A stretch of DNA of 64,000 bases from Candidatus Koribacter versatilis Ellin345 (GCF_000014005.1 NC_008009.1:4898001-4962000); one strand, 5' to 3'; positions 26,426 to 35,170 are shown, counted from the first letter of the stretch. Numbers and translations are program-made. The notes: a model not told the origin generated them from the letters alone.

Positions 26426-27639
26426 TTCGACACCTTTTCTTTGCCGGCGTTCTCGATGAGCGCACGCGAACGCGCGGGCAGTCCGAGAATGCGGATGAAG
26501 CCTTCGGCGTCCTTCTGGTCGTAGCCCGCACCCATGGTGAAGCTGGCGATGTCGGGACGATAGAGCGATTTGGGCGAGGTGCGCCCGGCTACGGCGATGT
26601 TGCCCTTGTAGAGGGCGAGCTTCACGGCGCCGGCAATGTTCTTCTGCGTGCTCGCGACGAAAGCGTCGAGCGATTCGCGCAGCGGCGTGAACCAGAGGCC
26701 GAAGTACACGAGTTCCGCCCACTTGAGCGCGACTTCCTGCTTGTAGTGCAGGGTGTCGCGATCGAGACAGAGGGCCTCGAGTTCGCGATGCGCGGCGAGC
26801 AGCAGAGATCCGCCGGGGGTCTCATAGCAGCCACGCGACTTGATGCCGACGAAGCGGTTCTCGACGAGATCGATGCGGCCGATGGCGTTGCGCGCGCCAA
26901 TTTCATTGAGCAACTCGATGAGCGCGAGCGGTTCGAGCTTCATGCCGTTGATGGAAACCGGCACGCCGCCTTCGAATCCGATGGTGACTTCTTCGACGCG
27001 ATCGGGCGCTTCCTGCGGGGACTTGGTCCACGTCCAAGTGGTATCGAGTGGAGCGTTGTTGGGATCTTCGAGTTCCCCGCCCTCGTGGCTAACGTGCAGC
27101 AAGTTGCGATCGCGGGAGTGGATCTTCTCGCGGCTCTGCGCAACGGAGATGCCATGGGCTTCGGCGTAGTCGAGACAATCTTCGCGGGACTTCAGCGTCC
27201 ATTCGCGCCAGGGAGCGATGATCTTGAGTTCCGGCGCGAGCGCCTGGAAGGCATGTTCGAAGCGGACCTGGTCGTTGCCCTTGCCAGTGCAGCCGTGCGA
27301 GACCGCAGTGGCGCCTTCGGCGAGTGCGACTTCGACTTGCGCCTTCGCGATCGGCGGACGTGCGAGCGAAGTTCCGAGCAGATACTTGTGCTCGTAGACC
27401 GCGCCGGTGGAGATCGCGGGATAGACGTACTGGGTGAGGAACTCCTCGCGGAGGTCCTTTACGATGACTTTGGAAGCGCCCGTTTTATGAGCCTTCGCTA
27501 CGACGGCATCGATGTCGTCGCCCTGTCCGACGTCACCAACCATGGCAATGACGTCGCAGCTATAGTTTTCCTTCAGCCAAGGAATGATGATGGAGGTATC
27601 AAGGCCTCCGGAATAAGCAAGAACGATTTTTTCACGCAT
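26422..27639 (-). CDS. argG: Argininosuccinate synthase
   Basis: 405 residues from the ATG at 27639 behind AAGGAG. The N-terminal ATP-binding motif LAYSGGLDTS is present, and GCTGKGNDQVRFE and the EGGELEDP segment are typical of type 1 argininosuccinate synthase. It joins citrulline and aspartate with ATP. Its start overlaps the end of argF by eight bases and its stop overlaps argH by four. The length matches the family. Confidence 0.97.
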   Translation of the reverse strand: MREKIVLAYSGGLDTSIIIPWLKENYSCDVIAMVGDVGQGDDIDAVVAKAHKTGASKVIVKDLREEFLTQYVYPAISTGAVYEHKYLLGTSLARPPIAKAQVEVALAEGATAVSHGCTGKGNDQVRFEHAFQALAPELKIIAPWREWTLKSREDCLDYAEAHGISVAQSREKIHSRDRNLLHVSHEGGELEDPNNAPLDTTWTWTKSPQEAPDRVEEVTIGFEGGVPVSINGMKLEPLALIELLNEIGARNAIGRIDLVENRFVGIKSRGCYETPGGSLLLAAHRELEALCLDRDTLHYKQEVALKWAELVYFGLWFTPLRESLDAFVASTQKNIAGAVKLALYKGNIAVAGRTSPKSLYRPDIASFTMGAGYDQKDAEGFIRILGLPARSRALIENAGKEKVSK

Positions 27640-28648
27640 GGGCACTCCTTGAGGGGAAGCGGTGAGCGGTTCCGCCACCGAGCAACATTAATAAGATGGC
27701 CTTCTGAGCATGGAGCCGGTTTTCGGCCTGGTCGAAGACTACGGAGCTTGGAGAATCTATCACGTCGGCGGTGACTTCGTCGCCACGGTGCGCGGGCAGG
27801 CAGTGCATGAATTTCGCCTTCTTCGCGGCCTGCGACATGAGCTTGGCATTGACCTGGAAGGGCAGGAATATCTGCTGCCGCTCGGCAGCTTCGGATTCCT
27901 GACCCATGCTGGCCCAGACATCGGTGTAGATAGCTTGCGCGCCGGTGACGGCAGCGACGGCGTCGGTGGTGACGTCGATCGTGGCGCCGGTGGACTTGGC
28001 AATTTTCTGCGCCTGCTTGAGGACTTGCACGCTGGGCTCATAGCCCTTCGGCGTGCCGACGGTGAGGTTGGCACCGACGCTGGCGCAGGCGAGCATGAGC
28101 GAGTGCGCCACGTTGTTGCCGTCGCCGACGAAGGCGACCTTCAGTTTGCGCAGCGAGCCGAAGTGTTCCTTCAAGGTGAGGACGTCGGCGAGCGCCTGGC
28201 AGGGATGCTCGTGGTCGCTGAGCGCGTTGATCACGGGGATCGATGAGTGCTCGGCCATGACGGAGCAGGTATCGTGCGCGAAGGTGCGCAGAACGATGCC
28301 ATCGACCCAGCGCTCGAGGTTGTGCGCGATGTCGCTGAGCGGTTCGCGCGCACCGAGGCGCGAGGCGCCCTGGTCCACGAAGAAGGAGACGCCGCCGAGA
28401 GAGCTGATGCCGGACTCGAAGGTGATGCGGGTACGGAGCGACGGTTTCTCGAAGAACATGACGACTTGCTTGCCGGCGAGCGCGCCGCGGAAGTCCGCAG
28501 GGTGGACCTTCATCGCGGAGGCGAGATCGAGTGCAGAGGTGATCTCCTCGGGCGTGAAGTCGGTGATGGAGACGAGGTCGCGGTCGTTGGTGTTCTTGAC
28601 CGAAGTGACCTTGCGGGGCGTGATGTGCGCCATCGGTAGGGTTGTCAT
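27632..28648 (-). CDS. argF: Ornithine carbamoyltransferase
   Basis: 338 residues from the ATG at 28648 behind AAAGGAG. The carbamoyl-phosphate loop appears as KPSLRTRITFE (S-x-R-T-R), with HPCQALADVLT and the ornithine-binding HCLPAHRG near the C-terminus. It makes citrulline from ornithine. It is separated from argB by a family B repeat but follows in the same direction, and it overlaps argG at its end. The C-terminal tail (GGGTAHRFPSRSAHA) is slightly longer than usual. Confidence 0.96.
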   Translation of the reverse strand: MTTLPMAHITPRKVTSVKNTNDRDLVSITDFTPEEITSALDLASAMKVHPADFRGALAGKQVVMFFEKPSLRTRITFESGISSLGGVSFFVDQGASRLGAREPLSDIAHNLERWVDGIVLRTFAHDTCSVMAEHSSIPVINALSDHEHPCQALADVLTLKEHFGSLRKLKVAFVGDGNNVAHSLMLACASVGANLTVGTPKGYEPSVQVLKQAQKIAKSTGATIDVTTDAVAAVTGAQAIYTDVWASMGQESEAAERQQIFLPFQVNAKLMSQAAKKAKFMHCLPAHRGDEVTADVIDSPSSVVFDQAENRLHAQKAILLMLLGGGTAHRFPSRSAHA

Positions 28649-28679
28649 GGTTGCTCCTTTACAGCTGATTCAGTGGTGC

Positions 28680-28786
28680 AGGGGCTAAAGCCCAAAAACG
28701 AATGAAGCTTGTTTCGGCAGCGCTAAAGCGCTGCCCTGATACAAAGCGTGCTCGTTCGGCAGCGCTAAAGCGCTGCCCTGATACAG
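28680..28786. repeat. Family B repeat pair inside the arginine operon
   Basis: GGGGCTAAAGCCC followed by two copies (28713-28743 and 28755-28785) of a hairpin GGCAGCGCTAAAGCGCTGCC with CCTGATACA. It fills the argB-argF gap. Two stable hairpins in this position may influence transcript processing or termination within the operon. Confidence 0.7.
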
Positions 28787-28789
28787 AAC

Positions 28790-29575
28790 TCATACAGTGG
28801 CCACCAGTTCGGTGCCGAAGGCTATGGGTGATTCGAAGAGCGACGGCAGGGCTTCTGCTTTCGTCGCGGGCAAAATTCGTACGCTACCGACTCCGGCTTG
28901 GAGGGCGCGTTTACAGGCTTCGAGCTTCGGCAACATGCCGCCGCTCACGATTCCGTTGGCGATAAGAGATTCGATGCGATCGAGGCCGAGACGGTTGAGC
29001 ACATCTCCGTTCGCATCTTTCACTCCAGGCACGTCGGTGAGAAAAATTAATGTGTCCGCAATGCAGGCAGCGGCAAGGGCCGAAGCCATCTCGTCGGCGT
29101 TGATGTTGTAGAACTCGCCGTCGGCGCCCTGCGCGAGGCTGGCTACGACAGGCACGGCGTTGTTTGCCCAGAGGTGCGCGATGGCTTCTTCGTTCACGCT
29201 GGCGATTTCGCCGACGAAACCAAGATCTTCCGCGAGTGGCTTCTTGCGGGCGACGCAGAGATGAAGATCGCTGCCGCAGAGCCCGATGGCGGGCTGGCCG
29301 ACAGCGCCGATCGCTGCTGCAAGCTGCTTGTTGAGCAGGCCGCCGAGAACCATGAGAGCGACGTCGCGGGTACGGGCGTCGGTGACGCGGAGGCCGTTGA
29401 GGAACTTGGGCTCGATGCCGAGTTCCTTGAGAGTTCGGCTGAGGGCTGCGCCGCCGCCATGCACGACGAGGACGTGATGGCCATCTTTCGCGAGCGAGGC
29501 GACCGTGGTGCAGAACTGCCCAACGAGATCTTTGTTTTCGAGGGCGGCGCCGCCGATTTTTAGGACGATCTTCAT
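28790..29575 (-). CDS. argB: Acetylglutamate kinase
   Basis: 261 residues. MKIVLKIGGAAL is the amino-acid-kinase nucleotide strand, VVHGGGAALSRTL the glycine-rich loop, NGLRVTD the N-acetylglutamate site, and FLTDVPGVKD and the SGGMLPKLEAC loop the late motifs. It phosphorylates N-acetylglutamate. The ATG overlaps the argC stop by four bases. No N-terminal arginine-sensing extension is seen, so it is probably the arginine-insensitive form. Confidence 0.95.
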   Translation of the reverse strand: MKIVLKIGGAALENKDLVGQFCTTVASLAKDGHHVLVVHGGGAALSRTLKELGIEPKFLNGLRVTDARTRDVALMVLGGLLNKQLAAAIGAVGQPAIGLCGSDLHLCVARKKPLAEDLGFVGEIASVNEEAIAHLWANNAVPVVASLAQGADGEFYNINADEMASALAAACIADTLIFLTDVPGVKDANGDVLNRLGLDRIESLIANGIVSGGMLPKLEACKRALQAGVGSVRILPATKAEALPSLFESPIAFGTELVATV

Positions 29576-30624
29576 TGCAGGCCCTCTCGTTCGTCGAAGC
29601 CGAACATCAGGTTCATGTTCTGGATCGCCTGTCCGGCTGCGCCTTTGACTAGGTTGTCAAGACAAGAGACGAGGACTGCGCGCGAGCCGTCGGGCGAGAG
29701 CTGGAAGCCGATATCGCAGTAGTTGGTGTGCAGCGAGTACTTGATCTGCGGCAGCTTGCCGGGCGCGAAGACGCGCACGAAGGGCTTACCGACGGCGAAT
29801 TCTTTCAGGCTGTACTCGAGGACCTCGGCGGTAACGCCAGTCTTCGGGCGAACGTAGATCGTCGAGAGAATGCCGCGCGGAATCGGCAGCAAGTGCGGCG
29901 TGAACTGAAGCTGCGAAGCTTCGAGACCGAGCTGCTCGAGCATTTCTCCGGTGTGGCGATGGCCGAAAACGCTGTAGGCGGAGAGGCTGTCGGCGACTTC
30001 TACGAAGTGAGTCGTCGGACTCGGTGCCTTGCCGGCGCCACTGACGCCGGACTTGGAGTCGCAGATTACTCCGAATTCGAGGTCGATCAAGCCGTCGTTG
30101 GTCCAGGCCGCAAGAGCGAGGATGATCGAGGTCGCATAGCAGCCAGGGTTGGCGACGAGCTCTGCTTTTTCGATTGCATATTTATGCAATTCGGGGCTGC
30201 CGTAGACGGCCTGCTGGTCGAGCAGGGCTGCTTGAGCCGGGTCATGATCTTCGAACTTGTACACGGCACGGTTAGTTGCTTCCTTCAAACGCCACGCGCC
30301 GCTGAGGTCCACGACGCGAAAGCCGCGGTCGCCCGCTTCGATCGCGAGTTCGCGGGAGACTTCGTGCGGGGTGCAGAAGAAGATGACGTCCGTGCCTTTG
30401 GCCTTGAGTGCGTCCCACGAGAATGCGTCCATCACGAGCTGGCCGTAGCCGTTGCCGGAGAGCTGCGGGTACCAGTCGGCAAGGTTCGGCGACTGCGTGG
30501 GATCGGGATTCACGCGGAAGAGCGCAGGCTGCTTGACGGACGGATGCGCGAGCAACCGCTTGGTCAACTCATAGCCGGAATAGCCGGTAGCGCCGAGAAC
30601 GGCGGACTGGACAGCAGCGGACAT
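29572..30624 (-). CDS. argC: N-acetyl-gamma-glutamyl-phosphate reductase
   Basis: 350 residues. The NADP-binding start LGATGYSGYEL and the active-site cysteine in ANPGCYATS are clear. It reduces acetylglutamyl phosphate to the semialdehyde. It is directly preceded by argR (no gap) and overlaps argB. An ARG-box-like palindrome lies inside the coding region at 30173-30190. Family length (about 345) is matched. Confidence 0.96.
   Translation of the reverse strand: MSAAVQSAVLGATGYSGYELTKRLLAHPSVKQPALFRVNPDPTQSPNLADWYPQLSGNGYGQLVMDAFSWDALKAKGTDVIFFCTPHEVSRELAIEAGDRGFRVVDLSGAWRLKEATNRAVYKFEDHDPAQAALLDQQAVYGSPELHKYAIEKAELVANPGCYATSIILALAAWTNDGLIDLEFGVICDSKSGVSGAGKAPSPTTHFVEVADSLSAYSVFGHRHTGEMLEQLGLEASQLQFTPHLLPIPRGILSTIYVRPKTGVTAEVLEYSLKEFAVGKPFVRVFAPGKLPQIKYSLHTNYCDIGFQLSPDGSRAVLVSCLDNLVKGAAGQAIQNMNLMFGFDEREGLQ
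30173..30190. promoter_or_regulatory. ARG-box-like palindrome inside argC
   Basis: ATTGCATA TT TATGCAAT is a perfect 8-bp inverted repeat with a two-base centre, 18 bp long like an ARG box (TTGCATA...TATGCAA type). It is AT-rich within an otherwise GC-rich gene. Confidence 0.45.
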
Positions 30625-31071
30625 TTAGGCGATGAGCTCCTTGATGCGGGACTGGAGCTTTTCGGCGTCCTTGTTGCTTGGGGTGACGACGAAGATGGTG
30701 TCGTCGCCACCGACGGTGCCCACGACTTCGGGCCAGCCTTCGGCGTCGAGCGCTGCGGCCACGGGCTGGGCGCTGCCGGCACTGGTCTTCACTACGACGG
30801 TGTTCTGCGCGATCTTCACGTCGTATACGAACTCGCGGATGAGACGCTCGACGGAGGGAAGCCAGGCAGCATTGGAGTCATCTTCGGAAGATGGGAACTG
30901 GTAGCCCTCACCGGTTTTGACGAGGCCGAGTTCGTGAATGTCGCGAGAGAGGGTGGCCTGGGTTACACGATGTCCGCGCTTGAACAGCAGCCGGCGCAGC
31001 TCATCCTGGTTCTGCACAGGATGGCTGGTGATGGCGTCGCGAATTGCGGCGTGCCGGGAGAGCTTAGACAT
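30625..31071 (-). CDS. argR: Arginine repressor
   Basis: 148 residues. An N-terminal winged helix (about 1-70, with RGHRVTQATLSRDIHELGLVK, the signature ArgR recognition region) and a C-terminal arginine-binding, hexamerising domain with a GTVGGDDTIFV turn near residue 120. It represses or activates arginine genes with arginine as corepressor. As the first gene of the operon it is likely autoregulated through the palindromes at 31080-31136. It abuts argC. Confidence 0.95.
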   Translation of the reverse strand: MSKLSRHAAIRDAITSHPVQNQDELRRLLFKRGHRVTQATLSRDIHELGLVKTGEGYQFPSSEDDSNAAWLPSVERLIREFVYDVKIAQNTVVVKTSAGSAQPVAAALDAEGWPEVVGTVGGDDTIFVVTPSNKDAEKLQSRIKELIA

Positions 31072-31079
31072 CGATCCTC

Positions 31080-31118
31080 TTCAATATGCATAAATTCAAT
31101 ATGCATAAATATGCATTC
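31080..31118 (-). promoter_or_regulatory. Tandem ARG-box-like sites upstream of argR
   Basis: A 15-nt motif TTCAATATGCATAAA occurs twice head-to-tail (31080-31094, 31095-31109), followed by TATGCATTC. The ATGCAT-AAAT-ATGCAT arrangement resembles an 18-bp ARG box. It lies 9-47 bp upstream of the argR start. Confidence 0.55.
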
Positions 31119-31120
31119 AC

Positions 31121-31136
31121 TGGAATAATTATTCCA
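31121..31136 (-). promoter_or_regulatory. TGGAATAATTATTCCA palindrome (ARG-box-like)
   Basis: A perfect 16-bp palindrome that equals the E. coli ARG-box core TGAATAATTATTCA with one extra G/C on each side. It is just upstream of the tandem sites and could complete a two-box operator. Confidence 0.6.
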
Positions 31137-31236
31137 AGAATGAGTGGGCGAGTCAAGTTATGGAAAGGGTTCTTTGTAAAAATTTGAGGGGGGCAAAATT
31201 GAGGGCGCGCAGAGGGAGAGATTTGTGAGAGGGCAG

Positions 31237-31285
31237 GGGTCCTTCGACTCCGTTTCGCTTCGCCAAACTCCGCTCAGGATGACAG
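31237..31285. repeat. Intergenic repeat family A, copy 3
   Basis: TCCTTCGACTCCGTTTCGC...CTCCGCTCAGGATGACAG, the full-length form of the element. Confidence 0.65.
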
Positions 31286-31286
31286 A

Positions 31287-31311
31287 CGAGCCCCGGTTTT
31301 GCCGGGGCTCG
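31287..31311. terminator. Strong GC hairpin downstream of the receiver gene
   Basis: CGAGCCCCGG/CCGGGGCTCG, a perfect 10-bp stem with a five-base TTTTG loop. There is no clean T-tract on either side, so it may be a weak terminator or only structure. Confidence 0.4.
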
Positions 31312-31441
31312 TCGAGGGGACTCAGGGGGGAGGGCTGAACTTCGGGCTAACGGCGCTGCACAGCGCAGTTTTTACAAAAAAGCAAGCTTACTAACGTCAC
31401 TTGCGAGAAAGCCATGCTGGGGGAGAGCATGACTCGTGCGG

Positions 31442-31924
31442 CTATGACTGCGGAGGCCCTGGGGCGGCCAGCAGCCACGGCGCGTACGTTCGTAGCAATT
31501 CCCGTATTTCCGTCTGGTCGGGCGTAGCCTCATCGTGGGCAGCCTTGCGCAACATTGATTCCACGAGAGCGTGAAGCGCAGCCAGCGATACGGGCTTGCG
31601 AACCAGTCCAGCGATCTTCGCGAGGCGAGGATCGTTGGAGATATCGTCAGTGGGGAGGCCGGTAATCAACAAAACCGGCACTCCGATCTTCCAGGCAGCG
31701 AATGCGATTTCCAGGCCGTCGGCGCGATCGCGACCGGTGAGATGGATATCGCTAAGAACGCCGTCAATCTCCTGCCAACCTAGCCAATCGATTGCGGTAT
31801 CGCGATTTTCTGTCGCGGAGACCTCGAAGCCGCTGGCCTCAAAGTACTCTTTGTAGTTCGCGAGGAGGGCGGGCTCGTCTTCAACGATCAGAAGGCGTCG
31901 CGGAGATGTGACGGCGTCAGACAT
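31442..31924 (-). CDS. Stand-alone response-regulator receiver protein
   Basis: 160 residues. A complete receiver domain: the acidic pair after strand 1 (VEDE), the phosphoacceptor Asp59 in VLSDIHLTG, Thr in LLITGLP and Lys110 in LVRKPVS. A C-terminal tail of about 35 residues has no recognised effector domain. It probably acts by protein contacts, like Spo0F- or CheY-type proteins. No kinase gene is next to it. Confidence 0.88.
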   Translation of the reverse strand: MSDAVTSPRRLLIVEDEPALLANYKEYFEASGFEVSATENRDTAIDWLGWQEIDGVLSDIHLTGRDRADGLEIAFAAWKIGVPVLLITGLPTDDISNDPRLAKIAGLVRKPVSLAALHALVESMLRKAAHDEATPDQTEIRELLRTYAPWLLAAPGPPQS

Positions 31925-32230
31925 AGTGACTCATTATTGCCCAGTGGCAATTGTCACGCCAAAGTGAAGGAATTGATAAATAGGGAGTTATTGATTTTCA
32001 AGGATGGGCTTATGTCTGGATTCTGGAAAGCGGAAACCAGAATCGGGACTCCGGGCTACTTTGGCGTTCTGGGCAGAAAAGAATATGGATGTGACCGGCA
32101 TCACTGCCGAACCGTGGGGTGGGGCGGAGACTGATATCCGGCAGCGAACCGAACCAGACGACTGCCCGCGGACGCTTCTCCCGACGAGCGGGTCCGTGTG
32201 TCGCCTCCACAAAGGACGACAGGAGGACAC
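31925..32230. other. 306-bp intergenic region between receiver and cytochrome genes
   Basis: Divergent promoter space. One 8-bp hairpin (GATTCTGG/CCAGAATC at 32019-32044) is visible. No credible ORF, and no promoter can be assigned with confidence. Confidence 0.5.
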
Positions 32231-32674
32231 ATGAAACGCATTCTTTGTATTTCTGCGGCGATCGCCATTCTTTCTTTCTTCGTTGCCGCGCAAACCCCCA
32301 CCGCGAAAGATTCCAGCAAACCCGAGATCAATAAAGTTGCCGCGCCGCACACGAACCCGGCGGACGGCAAGGCAATGTTCAGCGCGTATTGTGCTTCGTG
32401 CCATGGCGCGACAGCCAAGGGCGATGGCCCGGCAGCGGCAGCACTGAAGGTCCCGCCGACCGACTTGACGAAGCTGGCGAAGAACAGCGGCGGCACGTAT
32501 CCGATGCTGCATGTGAAGGAATCCATTCGCAACGCAGACGCACCGGCTCACGGCAGCAAAGATATGCCGGTCTGGGGACCGGTATTCCGGAACCTGAGCC
32601 AGGGGAGCCAGTCGCAGGTGGAACTGCGGATTGCGAACCTTGCGAAGTACATCGAGACGTTGCAGGCTAAGTAG
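32231..32674 (+). CDS. Periplasmic c-type cytochrome
   Basis: 147 residues from the ATG at 32231 behind AGGAGG. A signal peptide (about 1-20) leads to a single CXXCH haem motif Cys54-Ala-Ser-Cys-His58 in MFSAYCASCHGATAKGDGPAAAALKVPPTDLT, a typical class I/cytochrome c6-like start. A Met in KDMPVWGPVF probably gives the sixth ligand. It would carry electrons in the periplasm; the partner oxidase or dehydrogenase is not in this window. Confidence 0.9.
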   Translation: MKRILCISAAIAILSFFVAAQTPTAKDSSKPEINKVAAPHTNPADGKAMFSAYCASCHGATAKGDGPAAAALKVPPTDLTKLAKNSGGTYPMLHVKESIRNADAPAHGSKDMPVWGPVFRNLSQGSQSQVELRIANLAKYIETLQAK

Positions 32675-32707
32675 GCATTTACGGAGTGCTGGACGACGGC
32701 AGAACAG

Positions 32708-32735
32708 CAGATCCTTCGCTTTGCTCTGGATGACA
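32708..32735. repeat. Intergenic repeat family A, short copy 4
   Basis: AGATCCTTCGCTTTGCTCTGGATGACAG, a shortened member of the family. Confidence 0.5.
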
Positions 32736-32891
32736 GGAGAGAGCGATGGAGATGCGGGCGGTATGGGCTGGCCGCGAGGCATTGGTACGGCTGAAGTCGT
32801 GGTGCGATACAAACCGAATTGGTACAGAGAGGCGCCTCGCGAGGGAGCGCCTTCTTTTTTTGTCGCAATTGACCTGTTAGCCTAGGCGCGG

Positions 32892-33914
32892 ATGGCCACA
32901 GTCACAAGAGCGGTGTACAACCTTGCGTTGGTCGGGTTCGGCAACGTGGGGAAGACGTTTGTCTCGTTGCTGGACCGGAAGCGAGCAGAACTCGGGACAC
33001 GATATAACCTGGATTTCCTGATTTCGGGCATTGCGAGCCGCAAGCTGGGATGGCTGGTGAATCCTACGGGTTTCGAGCCAGATCAGGTTCTGGAGGGAGA
33101 TTTCTCCGGAGCATTGAAGGTGGATTCGCTGCGGAGCTGGATTCTGGCATCGCGGCCGGATGCGGTGTTTGAGACGACCTCGCTGAATCCGCAAACGGGA
33201 CAGCCTGCGATTGAGCATCTGCGATGCGCGCTGGAGTTTGGGGCGCATGCGATCTCCGCGAATAAAGGGCCGGTGGTGCATGGATATGAAGAACTGACTA
33301 CGCTGGCGAAGCAGATGCACCGGAAGTTTTACTTCGAGTCGTCGGTAATGGACGGCGCGCCAGTGTTCAACTTGTTTCGTGAGTGCTTGCCGACGATCGA
33401 GCTGCGCGGGTTCCGCGGGATTTTGAATTCGACGACGAACGTAATCCTGGAGCGAATGGAGCAAGGACAATCGTTTGAGGACGCGGTGCGGCATTGCCAG
33501 GAGATTGGTGTAGCGGAGAGCGATCCGTCGAATGACATTGACGGGTGGGACGCAGCAGTGAAGGTCGCGGCGTTGGCGACGGTGCTGATGGGGCATCCGA
33601 TGAAACCGGACCAGGTGGAACGCGGCGGGATTGGTGAGATCACGGCGGAGCAGATTGCGGCAGCTCACACCGATGGGAAGCGCTATAAAGTGGTGTGCAG
33701 CGCGAAGCGCGATGGAGAGCGTCTGCGGGCGAGGGTTGCGCCGGAGTTGCTGCCGCTGACGGATCCACTGGCACAGGTGAGTGGGACGTCGTCACTGATT
33801 TCGTTTGAGACCGATGTGCTGCCGGAATTAGCGATCCATGAGATCAACCCGGGGCTGGATGCAGTCGCGTTTGGGCTGCTGACAGATTTTCTGAGAGCGG
33901 TAAAGGAGTCGTAA
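32892..33914 (+). CDS. Homoserine dehydrogenase-like oxidoreductase
   Basis: 340 residues without a C-terminal ACT domain. The N-terminal NAD(P) loop VGFGNVGKTF, ANKGPVV, the family signature GILNSTTNVILERM and EIGVAESDPSNDIDGWDAAVKVAAL are all present, with the catalytic Lys and Asp in those segments. The reaction expected is reduction of aspartate semialdehyde to homoserine. It is coupled (TAATG overlap) to a cysteine-desulfurase-like gene, an uncommon pairing. It may therefore act on a related substrate. Confidence 0.85.
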   Translation: MATVTRAVYNLALVGFGNVGKTFVSLLDRKRAELGTRYNLDFLISGIASRKLGWLVNPTGFEPDQVLEGDFSGALKVDSLRSWILASRPDAVFETTSLNPQTGQPAIEHLRCALEFGAHAISANKGPVVHGYEELTTLAKQMHRKFYFESSVMDGAPVFNLFRECLPTIELRGFRGILNSTTNVILERMEQGQSFEDAVRHCQEIGVAESDPSNDIDGWDAAVKVAALATVLMGHPMKPDQVERGGIGEITAEQIAAAHTDGKRYKVVCSAKRDGERLRARVAPELLPLTDPLAQVSGTSSLISFETDVLPELAIHEINPGLDAVAFGLLTDFLRAVKES

Positions 33915-35170
33915 TGGCAACGAGTGCACATGCCAGTGTGAACCTGGAAGCGATTCGAGCGCAATTTCCTGCCCTCAGCCAAACGTACAACGGGCATCCG
34001 CGAGTGTATTTCGATGCGCCCGGTGGAACTCAGGTACCGCAGCAGGTGATTGACGCGATCTCGGGCTACCTGGTGCATTCGAACTCGAACACGCATGGGC
34101 AATTCCATACCAGTCACCTGACCGACGAAGTGCTGGAGCACGCCCACGCAGCAATGGCCGACATGCTTGGGTGCGATGCGGATGAGATTGTGTTCGGACA
34201 GAACATGACCACGCTGACCTTTGCGTTGAGCCGCGCGCTGGGCCGCGATTTACGCGCAGGGGATGAGATCGTGACGACATTGCTCGATCACGATGCGAAT
34301 GTAGCGCCGTGGCGCGCGCTGGAAGAGACCGGGGCGAGGGTGCACGCGGTGAAGTTCCATCCCGAGGACTGCACGCTGGATCTGGAGGATTTGCAGTCGA
34401 AGCTGAACGGGCGGACGAAGATTGTGGCGGTGGGATTTGCGTCGAACGCGGTGGGCACGATCAATCCCATTAAAAAGATTGTGGAGATGGCGCACGCGGT
34501 GGGAGCGTTGGTTTTCGTGGACGCCGTGCACTTTGCGCCGCATGGGTTCATCGATGTGCGCGATCTGGATTGCGATTTTCTCGCGTGCTCGACGTATAAG
34601 TTTTTTGGTCCGCACATGGGGGTCCTATTTGGGAAGCATGAGCATCTGTTGCGGTTGAAGCCGTATAAGGTGCGTCCGGCGGCAGATACTTTGCCGGACC
34701 GGTGGGAGACGGGCACCCTGAACCATGAGTGCATTGCGGGAATCACGGCATGCGTGGAGTACCTGGCCGATGTCGGGCTGAAGACGGTGAAGCATCCGGA
34801 GTCGCGGCGGGATGCGATTGCGGCGGCGTATGCGTGGATGAAAGAGCATGAGCATGAATTGGCGAGGCAGCTTATCGGCGGACTGCTGGAGATTCCGGGG
34901 CTGACGTTTTATGGGATCCGGGATTTGAGCCGGCTGGATGAGCGAACGCCAACGGTGTCAATACGAATGGCGAAACTTTCGCCAGCAGAGTTGTCGAAGA
35001 AGCTTGGCGATCTCGGGATTTATACGTGGGATGGGAACTTCTACGCGATCAATGTGACGGAACAGTTGGGCGTGGAAGAAGATGGCGGGATCCTACGGAT
35101 CGGGTTGGCGCATTATGCAACTTCAGCGGAAGTGGAAAGGTTGTTGAAGGCGCTGCGAGAGTGGGCATAG
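33914..35170 (+). CDS. Cysteine desulfurase-like class V aminotransferase
   Basis: 418 residues. A PLP-dependent fold type I enzyme: the N-terminal FDAPGGTQVPQQV, HTSHLTDEV, the VFVDAVHFAPH loop with Asp near the PLP, and Lys229 in ACSTYKFFGPHMG as the likely Schiff-base lysine. This is the SufS/TIGR01976 'cysteine desulfurase-like' subfamily. The usual active-site Cys loop of SufS is not clear, so desulfurase activity is uncertain. It follows the homoserine dehydrogenase-like gene with a one-base overlap. Confidence 0.85.
   Translation: MATSAHASVNLEAIRAQFPALSQTYNGHPRVYFDAPGGTQVPQQVIDAISGYLVHSNSNTHGQFHTSHLTDEVLEHAHAAMADMLGCDADEIVFGQNMTTLTFALSRALGRDLRAGDEIVTTLLDHDANVAPWRALEETGARVHAVKFHPEDCTLDLEDLQSKLNGRTKIVAVGFASNAVGTINPIKKIVEMAHAVGALVFVDAVHFAPHGFIDVRDLDCDFLACSTYKFFGPHMGVLFGKHEHLLRLKPYKVRPAADTLPDRWETGTLNHECIAGITACVEYLADVGLKTVKHPESRRDAIAAAYAWMKEHEHELARQLIGGLLEIPGLTFYGIRDLSRLDERTPTVSIRMAKLSPAELSKKLGDLGIYTWDGNFYAINVTEQLGVEEDGGILRIGLAHYATSAEVERLLKALREWA

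Larger units (their letters stand above)
31072..31441. other. 370-bp intergenic region upstream of argR
   Basis: Contains the ARG-box-like cluster (31080-31136), a family A repeat, a strong hairpin at 31287-31311 and otherwise nothing identifiable. It lies between argR and a receiver-protein gene ending at 31442. Confidence 0.7.
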
